Of a stretch of DNA of 64,000 nucleotides, positions 56,635-64,000 are shown piece after piece. The stretch is from Microcoleus sp. FACHB-68 (GTDB taxonomy: Bacteria > Cyanobacteriota > Cyanobacteriia > Cyanobacteriales > Oscillatoriaceae), in NCBI RefSeq assembly GCF_014695715.1, contig NZ_JACJOT010000013.1:186001-250000 (forward strand). The letters run 5' to 3'. The notes under the pieces were generated by a model that searched no databases, was not told the DNA's origin, and saw only the letters and a list, made by a program, of their open reading frames with translations. The translations under genes and the position numbers were made by a program. The stretch's first letter is position 1. Each line of letters opens with the position of its first letter.

Positions 56635-58404
56635 CTAACGCTTTTGCTTGAAATAGGTTTTGAATATTTCGTGAGCAATTGGGGCAGCAGAAACAGCACC
56701 ATAGCCGCCATTTTCCACAACGACAGCAATTGCAATCTGGGGATCATTAGCCGGCCCAAAGGCAACATAATTGGAATTATCTTCTTGTCCTGGGACTTCA
56801 GCCGTGCCGGTTTTGCCACCCGTCAGGGGGATAGAACCATCATTGAGCTGCTGGCCAGTTCCTTTCTGAACCACTGCAACCAATCCTTTGCGAATCGCCT
56901 CCACCGTTCCAGGTTTCATGCCGGTGGGTTCGGGTTTAGTGGCGGGTGTGTTGGTTTGAGCGCTCAAGAAATGCGGTTTAACACGTTTGCCACCGTTGGC
57001 GATTGCCCCAACCATCACGGCCATCTCTAAAGGTGTGGTTAAGACCAACCCCTGACCGATGGCCATTGTCACCGTATCACCGACATACCAAGGTTCACCA
57101 TAAAGCTTTTCCTTCTCAGCCGGCGTTGGTAGTGTCCCGTGATTGCCTTCACCTAACCCCAATAAATTTAAATCCGTTGTGCCGGCAATTCCTACGCGGC
57201 GGCCCCATTTAGCAATCTCCTCCGGGCCGGCGGCCATTCCCATTTGATAGTAAAATGTATTGCTGCTATAGGCCAAAGCATCCGTAAAGCCAATCACTCC
57301 ATAACCGCCGCCATGTTCGTGAAAACTAATGCCACCGATATTAATGGAGGAAGAACTCAGTAGCGTCGAGTCAGGTGCGAACTTCCCAGACTCCATGCCG
57401 GCGATTGACGTAACAATTTTAAACGTGCTACCGGGTGGGTAGCCTTGAAGTGCCCGGTTTAGGAAGGGCTTTTCCTCACCTTGCAGGCGCTTCCAATCCG
57501 CAGAGGTGATTTTGCGAGTGAAAAGATTCGGGTCAAACGTCGGCCCACTCGCCATTGCCAAAACAGCGCCGGTTTTGACATCGAGAACGACAACCGCGCC
57601 TCGCCGCTTCCCAAGAGTTTTTTCGGCAGTTTTCTGTAGTTCAAGGTCAAGTGTTAGCCGTACCGACTCACCAGGTTTAGCAGGTTTCTCACCCAATTCC
57701 CGCAGTTCAGAACCGGCAGCATCCACTTCCACCAAACGATTTCCCCAGACGCCTGCCAGTTTCGTATTAATCTTACGTTCTAGCCCCATTTGCCCAACAA
57801 TCATGCCCATTGGATACTCTGGATGGGCTTTCAGGTCTTCCGCAGTGGCTTCCCCAATGTAGCCCATCACATGAGCGCCTAAATCGCCATTGGGGTAGTA
57901 ACGGTTAGATTCCGCCCGAACTTCGATGCCGCGAAATTCACCAAAACGTTCTGCTAACTTCACAAAAGTGTTGATCGTGATATCTCGGCTAATCCGCACC
58001 GGCATAGGAGACTTATAACCCACCTGCTCTAATTTTTTGACGATATCGCCGGCAGGGATATTTAGCAAAGAACCCAACTCAGCCGCCGTCACACGCCATT
58101 TTTGCGGCGATTGTTCGCGGGGCCACACATAAACCGACCGGGACATCCGATTAGCCGCTAACAGTTTGCCATTGCGATCCAGAAGATTGCCGCGATCGGA
58201 AGCAATCGGAACTAAGTGGATGCGATTCTGCTCAGCTCGTTGCCGGTTGTATTCCCCTTGAATAAATTGCAGCTGAACCAAGCGCCCAACACACACACTT
58301 AAAAAAGCTGTAACCAGCAACATAAATACCACTGATCGGCTGGTTCGGGGCAGGGTGACATTGGCAATGCGTGTTCGAGTAGAAAAAGAAAGTGCCCGTG
58401 CCAT
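56635..58404 (-). CDS. mrdA: Penicillin-binding protein 2 (class B transpeptidase)
   Basis: 589 residues from ATG 58404 (MARALSFSTRTR), which has AGAGGAG 11 bases upstream; the frame runs 30 codons further but without similarity. One N-terminal membrane helix precedes the pedestal domain (SDRGNLLDRNGKLLAANRMS). The transpeptidase follows with PPGSTFKI (catalytic Ser in S-x2-K), SSN and KTGTAEV. It cross-links peptidoglycan during lateral wall growth. Both PBP2 and PBP3 are similar at this level; length and the insertion pattern favour PBP2. Confidence 0.9.
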   Translation of the reverse strand: MARALSFSTRTRIANVTLPRTSRSVVFMLLVTAFLSVCVGRLVQLQFIQGEYNRQRAEQNRIHLVPIASDRGNLLDRNGKLLAANRMSRSVYVWPREQSPQKWRVTAAELGSLLNIPAGDIVKKLEQVGYKSPMPVRISRDITINTFVKLAERFGEFRGIEVRAESNRYYPNGDLGAHVMGYIGEATAEDLKAHPEYPMGMIVGQMGLERKINTKLAGVWGNRLVEVDAAGSELRELGEKPAKPGESVRLTLDLELQKTAEKTLGKRRGAVVVLDVKTGAVLAMASGPTFDPNLFTRKITSADWKRLQGEEKPFLNRALQGYPPGSTFKIVTSIAGMESGKFAPDSTLLSSSSINIGGISFHEHGGGYGVIGFTDALAYSSNTFYYQMGMAAGPEEIAKWGRRVGIAGTTDLNLLGLGEGNHGTLPTPAEKEKLYGEPWYVGDTVTMAIGQGLVLTTPLEMAVMVGAIANGGKRVKPHFLSAQTNTPATKPEPTGMKPGTVEAIRKGLVAVVQKGTGQQLNDGSIPLTGGKTGTAEVPGQEDNSNYVAFGPANDPQIAIAVVVENGGYGAVSAAPIAHEIFKTYFKQKR

Positions 58405-58865
58405 GTTTGCAGAAGCTCCTCTGGTATTGGGATAGAGCGTTGTTACCCAGTTGTTTTTCCCGCACGCGATCGGGAACATCCTGTGGCCAAACAAGTTCTT
58501 TTCCCAATTGGGTGTAACGACATCACAATCTAGATACGCCTATCCAGTCGGAGCAATCCGGAAGATTTTCGCTGGGAACCTCTCAATTATTTAAATCTCA
58601 CGAAAACACGCCAGCATCACAACTGTGTGTTTCCAGACAATTTCACTCCACACTTGGCTGCAATTGCCGGCTCTCACTTTCCCCACCCTAAAAACACCAC
58701 AGCAATTTGTAAATTTAAAAACTTAAAATGATTATTTTGATTTTTTTGGCCGTATTTTTTTAATTTTCTAACTTCTTCTAATTCAAATTATTTCTTTATG
58801 AGAAATTAAGTTATATTTAGGAATTTATTAAAATTATAAAAATAAAAAATATTTTTTTTATTTTC
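58405..58865. other. AT-rich intergenic region
   Basis: About 460 bases between the two minus-strand genes. The part nearest 58866 is extremely AT-rich, with a run of T next to the kinase stop. No gene was recognised. Confidence 0.4.
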
Positions 58866-60191
58866 TTATAAACCACAGTCTTCAATTCTTTTCGCCAAAG
58901 AAGACCACAAACGCCCTCGCCGGCCCCAACTGGGAAGATGTCCTTCGGGAGCCGTTAAATTGAAAATAAGTTCAGAATAAGAAATCCAAGAATTTCCTCT
59001 ACGCCAACCAACTATTTCCCCAAATGCTTCATAATTTTTTTCAACACTTTTCCAAATTTTATTCTGTACGCTAAAACTGAAGCTTTCGTTGCTATAATCC
59101 AACCACAATTTATCAATGGTGCGTAAATCCCGGCAGGGAAACTTTTGAATATCTTCTATACTAAACCGGCCTTCTTTTTCTCTACCATAAACCCGAAGCA
59201 TAATAGCCGCCGTTTCCCGATCAGCTTCTTGCCAATTTCCCGCCGCTAAGAAATCGCGCAGCCGGCTGTAATCCATCCCCACGGCTGAAGTCCATTGGGG
59301 AGAAAACATAGCCGGTTCAGTAACACTTGAAATTTGTGCCGGTGAAGAAACCTTAGAATTCAGCTCAATCCCTAATAAATTAAACCAAGCCGGTATCGTT
59401 TGCGGGCGATTTTCAGGTTCTAATGCCATCCCCTCAAGAATCGCCGCATTCACCCGATCACTAATTTCCGGATTCAGTTGCTTTGGGGGCACCAGGGGGT
59501 CGTTTTGATGCCGGTTAATTTGGCGATCTCTAGTTGGAGAAGCTTCAGGAATTTCTGCCGTTAAAAGCGCGTATAACGTCGCAGCCAAACCATAGACATC
59601 TGTATAAGCACCCCGAAGTGAGCGCCGATCATATTGTTCAATCGGAGCAAAACCTTTCGAGATATATTCTGTATGAATTTGTGTCAAATTAGGTGTAAAT
59701 TCACGAGCCAAGCCAAAATCAATCAACACAGCTTCGTCTCGATCTGCTCGCAATAAAATATTAAGCGGCTTGATATCTCGGTGTAAAAAACCCTGCCGGT
59801 GAACCGCGCATAAAGCATCCCCAATTTGCTGAATGTAGTGCAATGCTTCCGGTTCTGGTAAAGCTCCCTCGTTGTCTACTAAAGTTGCTAAATCTATCCC
59901 ATCAATATACTCAATTACCATGCACCATAATAATTCCTCCTGAATTAACTCATGAATTCCCACAATATGAGGGTGAGCGCACTTAGCCAAGCGCAAGGCT
60001 TCATTTAAAAAATCCTGCTGACATTTAGCAAAATTACGCCGATTTTGAATTTTTTCATTCAATGTTTTAATAACAACAAAACTATCAGAACTATCGCTAG
60101 CGAGATAAGTAACCCCAAAGCCTCCTTCTCCTAGCTTTTCTTCAATAATATACTTACCGTCTTGCAAGACATGACCCGGTTCCCAAACCAT
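58866..60191 (-). CDS. Ser/Thr protein kinase with a C-terminal GUN4 domain
   Basis: A 441-residue protein. The kinase domain (about 10-275) has GEGGFGVTYLA, the lysine in FVVIKTL, HRDIKPLNILL, DFGLARE and an APIEQY activation segment of the cyanobacterial type. The C-terminal part (about 305-440) matches GUN4: YSRLRDFLAAGNWQEADRET, FPCRDLRTIDKLWLDYS, FGEIVGWRRGNSWISY. GUN4 binds porphyrins, so the kinase may sense tetrapyrrole levels. There is no membrane helix. A gene of this fused form is known in cyanobacteria. Confidence 0.92.
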   Translation of the reverse strand: MVWEPGHVLQDGKYIIEEKLGEGGFGVTYLASDSSDSFVVIKTLNEKIQNRRNFAKCQQDFLNEALRLAKCAHPHIVGIHELIQEELLWCMVIEYIDGIDLATLVDNEGALPEPEALHYIQQIGDALCAVHRQGFLHRDIKPLNILLRADRDEAVLIDFGLAREFTPNLTQIHTEYISKGFAPIEQYDRRSLRGAYTDVYGLAATLYALLTAEIPEASPTRDRQINRHQNDPLVPPKQLNPEISDRVNAAILEGMALEPENRPQTIPAWFNLLGIELNSKVSSPAQISSVTEPAMFSPQWTSAVGMDYSRLRDFLAAGNWQEADRETAAIMLRVYGREKEGRFSIEDIQKFPCRDLRTIDKLWLDYSNESFSFSVQNKIWKSVEKNYEAFGEIVGWRRGNSWISYSELIFNLTAPEGHLPSWGRRGRLWSSLAKRIEDCGL

Positions 60192-60413
60192 TATTTTTCC
60201 ATCCTCTAGCGAAGTTTTTCAACAAATCTCGCCGTCTTACTTTGCCTTAAAACCAAGTTGCACTCTAGATTGTAACTTTCAAATGCCTCATGTTACATTC
60301 ATGCCTCATGCTCAAAATTATGTTTCTGAGGGCCACTGGGTATCCCAGGAAAAAGGGTGCCAAATGACTAAATACTGGCTCATCCCAATCGTAATTGAAA
60401 GCAGAAAAAATTA

Positions 60414-60451
60414 GCCACCCCGCAGACAATTTTTAGTCAAATCGGGGTGGC
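60414..60451 (-). terminator. Rho-independent terminator of the large repeat protein gene
   Basis: GCCACCCCG (60414-60422) and CGGGGTGGC (60443-60451) form a perfect 9-base stem with a 20-base loop. On the minus strand it runs into TAATTTTTT, a T-rich tail. Confidence 0.8.
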
Positions 60452-60507
60452 AAAAAGTGTTGAATTTAACGGTTAGGGAGAGAGCTGTGACCTATCATCA
60501 ACACCCC

Positions 60508-60546
60508 CTCAAGAGGCTGCGCCGGCAAGGGCAGCAGCCTCTTGAG
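60508..60546. repeat. Perfect 13-base hairpin after the large repeat protein gene
   Basis: CTCAAGAGGCTGC (60508-60520) and GCAGCCTCTTGAG (60534-60546) pair exactly. It begins 13 bases beyond the stop codon at 60560. There is no T run, so it may guard the 3' end, with the true terminator 90 bases on. Confidence 0.75.
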
Positions 60547-60559
60547 AGAATCCGAGGAA

Positions 60560-63500
60560 TTATGCCTGGTAAGGGTTGATACCCATTTCTTGACCTTGGC
60601 CAATCATGAATTCATAGGTCATTGAGGTCGTGATCTCCGTAACAGAGGTGACGTTGAATTCCTTGACCAACGAGCCGGAGTTGGCTGTTTTATACGCCTC
60701 GAAGTCTTGCAGCAGCGAAGAGGTTTTGTAGCCTTTCTCCAATCCAATAGTTAGAGAATATTCCAAGGTTTCTTGGTAGCTGACTTCTTCAATGGAGGTA
60801 GCGCTGTACTGAGTGAGCAAGTCTTGGCTGTAAGTCTGACGGTACTCCTCCAAGTTAACCGCTTTGGATGGGCTGTTGCCGTCTTCCAAGCCGGTTGTCT
60901 TCATATAGTTGGTGAGTTCGTCATCTTCAATTGCGCCACTGGCGTCAGCGTCAATCTCGGTTTTTCCGGCCTCTAAGTCGGCTGCGTAGGTGGCACGATA
61001 CCACTCTTTATCCATCGTCGCCGACGTTTCCAACCCTTGCTGTTGAGCTTCAGTGGTCAAGAACTCTTGAGTTTCCGCGTCGTCGAGTGTGGCGTTTTCA
61101 GCGTTGTAGTTGGAGGCGATATCCTCAGCCTTGTTCTGGCGCAAGTAATCAGCCTTGATAAACGCGCTAACGGTTGAGCCATCGGTTGACGGAAGTGCCA
61201 GTCCTTCATCGCTTAAGCCGAATTCTGTGATTTGGTCGATCTCCCATTTGTCGAGCTTCTTGAGCTGACCGTAGGGGACTTCCAACTCGTCAGCCAGTTG
61301 CTGGAGGAATTTCTTGGAGTAACCGGCCACATCGAATTCTGACACGTCTGCGGCTTTTAAGCCTTGTTCGTAAGCGAGTTTGAGGACTTTCCAATCAGCA
61401 TCACCCGTGATGGCTTTTGCCGTCTCCAAGTATTCTTTGTCGATATACTTGGACAGTGCGCCGCCCAACTTCCAGTCAAGGACAAGCTTGTCGCTGAACT
61501 GGGTAGCGTCTTGAACGACATCAACGGTAACATCGAAGTGCTTGGCGATCTCGGCTGCGTGTTCCGTGCGGATGTAGCTGATATCGGTGACGAAAGTGGA
61601 GACATCGATGCCTTCTTGCGCCATCGCTTCGGCCATGTATTCGAGAACCTGCTGTTGAGACAGCGTGCTCACATCTGCGCCGGCTAACACATCCACATAG
61701 AATGCTGATAGCTGTGCGCTGAATTCAGCAGCAAATCCCTCAGTGTCAATACCCGACAGCTTAACTTCTTCGCCTTCCGCTAACACACCTTTAGTGGTTA
61801 ACGAGATCTTGAAATCAGCGTTGAAGGACAAATCAATCAGTTGCTTCTCAGTGAGCGACTCAATAGTGAAGGTGGCAGGATCAGCGTTGGGAATGAAGGC
61901 AGCGACTTCTGCAACCGTTAAGGTGCCGGCAGCGATCCATTTTTCCAGCTGGTAGCTGACGAACTCAGTATCGATAGAGGATTGTTCGGTGCTAACCCAG
62001 TTGAGAATTTCTAGGTCTGTCACTGCAAGGGTATCGGTAGCAACTTGTTCAGCGGTTACGCCTTCGAGAGTGCTGGCGATCGCAGCAGCGAAGGTTTCGC
62101 GAATGTAGCCGGTATCAACCGACCCTTCCAAGCTCAAACCGAGTTCCGTAGCGCCGTTGAGCATGAACTCGCGAATTTGCTTAACATCGAGTTCAGCAAC
62201 ATCTTTGACCCCGTACTCCACCTTCAGCGCATCGGCATTTGCCTGTACCGCGATAAAGGCTTCGTAATCGAAGGCTGACAGGCTGCTGACTGTGAAACCG
62301 ACTTCCTGGGACTTCTCGCTGTACACATACTCAAGCAATTTAGCTTCGCTCAAGGTCGCGACTACTTCACCGGCTGCGGTGGTGAGGCTCTCTTGCTGGG
62401 CCATGTAGCGCACGTAGCTGCTGTCAACATACTCGCCCAACCCGCCATACTTGTACTCGAAGACCAGATTTGCACTCAGACTCGCAACCTCAGTCACATC
62501 AATCTTGAAGAAGTTAGCAATTGCAGCTTGCTCGGTGGTCTTGATCTCGGTGACGATTTCTTGATCCAAGAAGGTGTCGAGCTTCAGCCCTTTCTTCAAG
62601 CCCTGGCCCTTCATGAAGGCGACGATTTGACCTTGACTGACTTCTTCGATGGTGGTAACACCGTAAGCTTCTAACAGCGCAGTCCTGTTGGCTTCGACAG
62701 CAGCGTATCCTTTGACGTTGAAGGCAGACAACTTCTTAACACCTGGTGCCCATCCTTCGCCGTGTGCGTGCAGTTTGATTTCAAAGTCATTGAGGTCTTT
62801 GACCAGTTTGCCGTCGGCAGTTTGTTCCGCACCATATTTCATGCGATAGAACTTGGTGTCGATGTATTCGCCACCGTCACCCAAGAAGAAGCGGGCGATC
62901 TTGTTCGCATCGAGGGTTGCAATGGCTGCGTCGTCGGTCAAGCCGAAGGCGTTTTTAATTTGAACTTTGAACTTGGCGGTGTAGAAGTCGGTATCGACGT
63001 AGTCCTTGATGTCGAGCTTGAGTTTAAAGGCTTCTTTGCCAATAAATTCTTTGATTTTCGTCTCGCCAATCTTTTCGAGTTCTGCGTCATCAACGGTCTC
63101 GCTGCCAAAGAAGTGCAATTTCAATTTGACTTTGATATCTGCATCTTGGAGCATGCCCTTGAAGTCGATCTCGCTCAAGCCAAATGTTTTGTCTGAGGCC
63201 AGTTGCAGCATACAAGCCTCGATGTCTTTCACATCAATGGTTTGCGCTGTGATGGCCGCTTTGATCTTGACAACGAGTTCCTCAGGGCTGAGGGCTTCGA
63301 TCTGGGTGTCGTCTAGAGCCAGTTCTGTTGCAAAGAACTTGGCGATTGTGAGGGTGTATTTAGACAGACCATACTCAATATTGATGACGGGAGCAGCCTC
63401 GTTCACCGCATATTGAATAAGTAGGTCGTTTGTGAAGGTGGCGCTGTCTTGAACCTCTGCTGTTGTGATGCCAAACTCTTCGGTGGCGTACTCGGACAAC

Positions 63501-64000
63501 TCCTTGAGGTTTATCACCTTGGCTGCTTTGACATCAAAGAAGGCCGACAGTTCCAATCCCATTGTTGCGCCTTCGCCAACGGTGCAGTATTCAAACAAAG
63601 CTTTGTAGTCTACTGAACCATCGATTTTGGTGAATTGGGTTTCGAGTTCGGGGTTCTTGGCTAAGACGAACTCAAAGCTAAATAGCGTGGTTGGACTTTC
63701 GCCGACTTCGATCAGCGCGTTGGTGGCTTGCTCTTGGGTGAAGGCTTCGATCTGGGCGCTGGTGTAACCGGCTTCTACGAGTTTGGCAATAACTTCAGCA
63801 CTTTCAAGCTTGATGGTAATGGTGGCGCTTTCTACGAAAGGCGCTGGGTCTAAACTTTCCGCATCTACGAAAGCTTGGACTTCTGCAATTTGTGCTGCAG
63901 TCAGGGTGCCCGAGAAGTCAATGGCGGGGAACTGAGCTTGCAGTAGCGTGAGATGGGTCTTGATAACGAAGTCGATGTTGAACACCGGGCTTCCTCCGGG
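60560..64000 (-). CDS. Very large acidic repeat protein (partial, N-terminus missing)
   Basis: At least 1146 residues; the frame stays open to the right edge (PGGSPVFNIDF), so the GTG at 63985 is not a real start. It consists of about 50-residue helical repeats with a pattern such as FDYEAFIAVQANADALKVEY, then a valine-rich linker and a FMLNGATELGL-like end. YIDTxxYR and YVDTxFY openings recur. It is rich in Glu, Asp and Ala and nearly free of Cys. One EF-hand-like loop occurs near the C-terminus (DADASGAIEDDE). Repeat proteins of this type are often cell-surface or secreted, but no export signal can be judged here. Confidence 0.75.
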   Translation of the reverse strand, partial: PGGSPVFNIDFVIKTHLTLLQAQFPAIDFSGTLTAAQIAEVQAFVDAESLDPAPFVESATITIKLESAEVIAKLVEAGYTSAQIEAFTQEQATNALIEVGESPTTLFSFEFVLAKNPELETQFTKIDGSVDYKALFEYCTVGEGATMGLELSAFFDVKAAKVINLKELSEYATEEFGITTAEVQDSATFTNDLLIQYAVNEAAPVINIEYGLSKYTLTIAKFFATELALDDTQIEALSPEELVVKIKAAITAQTIDVKDIEACMLQLASDKTFGLSEIDFKGMLQDADIKVKLKLHFFGSETVDDAELEKIGETKIKEFIGKEAFKLKLDIKDYVDTDFYTAKFKVQIKNAFGLTDDAAIATLDANKIARFFLGDGGEYIDTKFYRMKYGAEQTADGKLVKDLNDFEIKLHAHGEGWAPGVKKLSAFNVKGYAAVEANRTALLEAYGVTTIEEVSQGQIVAFMKGQGLKKGLKLDTFLDQEIVTEIKTTEQAAIANFFKIDVTEVASLSANLVFEYKYGGLGEYVDSSYVRYMAQQESLTTAAGEVVATLSEAKLLEYVYSEKSQEVGFTVSSLSAFDYEAFIAVQANADALKVEYGVKDVAELDVKQIREFMLNGATELGLSLEGSVDTGYIRETFAAAIASTLEGVTAEQVATDTLAVTDLEILNWVSTEQSSIDTEFVSYQLEKWIAAGTLTVAEVAAFIPNADPATFTIESLTEKQLIDLSFNADFKISLTTKGVLAEGEEVKLSGIDTEGFAAEFSAQLSAFYVDVLAGADVSTLSQQQVLEYMAEAMAQEGIDVSTFVTDISYIRTEHAAEIAKHFDVTVDVVQDATQFSDKLVLDWKLGGALSKYIDKEYLETAKAITGDADWKVLKLAYEQGLKAADVSEFDVAGYSKKFLQQLADELEVPYGQLKKLDKWEIDQITEFGLSDEGLALPSTDGSTVSAFIKADYLRQNKAEDIASNYNAENATLDDAETQEFLTTEAQQQGLETSATMDKEWYRATYAADLEAGKTEIDADASGAIEDDELTNYMKTTGLEDGNSPSKAVNLEEYRQTYSQDLLTQYSATSIEEVSYQETLEYSLTIGLEKGYKTSSLLQDFEAYKTANSGSLVKEFNVTSVTEITTSMTYEFMIGQGQEMGINPYQA

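Larger units (their letters stand above)
60192..60559. other. Intergenic region with two hairpins
   Basis: About 370 bases beyond the stop of the large repeat protein. It holds a strong hairpin at 60508-60546 and a terminator at 60414-60451 (separate entries). ATGCCTCATG words near 60300 resemble the heptamer repeats. No gene was recognised. Confidence 0.5.

Overview
The window comes from a cyanobacterium, probably a filamentous one. It holds psbK beside tgt, psb34, ndhM, a PEP-CTERM protein, a GAF-type histidine kinase, a serine/threonine kinase with a GUN4 domain, and tandem 7-base repeats. The hexamer GCCGGC occurs throughout most of the DNA, acting like the HIP1 element of other cyanobacteria. 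No rRNA, tRNA or CRISPR array was found.

Layout. 1-3.6 kb: a partial RluA-type pseudouridine synthase, psb34 with a clear RpaB (HLR1) site, and two poorly characterised genes. 3.7-11.0 kb (minus strand): a six-gene stressosome-type operon, rsbR-rsbS-rsbT, then an RsbT-like ATPase fused to an RsbX/SpoIIE phosphatase, then an RsbT-like ATPase fused to a hybrid histidine kinase, then a second hybrid kinase. 11.5-38.3 kb: mostly housekeeping and conserved cyanobacterial genes (SLH lipoprotein, histidine phosphatase, AarF kinase, GAF kinase, GST, psbK-tgt, cobS, PP2C phosphatase, ndhM, nucleotide-sugar dehydratase/epimerase, leuD, polysaccharide deacetylase, an enlarged sfsA, murJ).

38.3-48.1 kb: an island between two near-identical IS5-type elements in direct orientation. 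Only one GCCGGC was found between 38.1 and 48.6 kb, so the segment looks foreign. Its cargo, all on the plus strand, is an ECF-like sigma factor, an FG-GAP beta-propeller protein, a cupin protein, a 1059-residue GH31 enzyme that resembles alpha-1,4-glucan lyase, and an NTF2/SnoaL-like gene cut by the right IS. Glucan lyase releases 1,5-anhydro-D-fructose from starch or glycogen. Fungal aldos-2-ulose dehydratase, which converts that sugar to microthecin through ascopyrone M, is built from a beta-propeller plus cupin domains. The cargo therefore reads as a possible bacterial anhydrofructose pathway with the dehydratase split over two genes. This is an inference from fold and motifs and is the most interesting item in the window.

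48.5-64 kb: ribokinase, comF, a PEP-CTERM protein, a PEP-synthase-like protein with a repeat-derived linker, a DUF1361 membrane protein, a 51-codon gene that resembles pirA with an NtcA-type site, penicillin-binding protein 2, the kinase-GUN4 fusion, and a very large acidic repeat protein that runs off the right edge.
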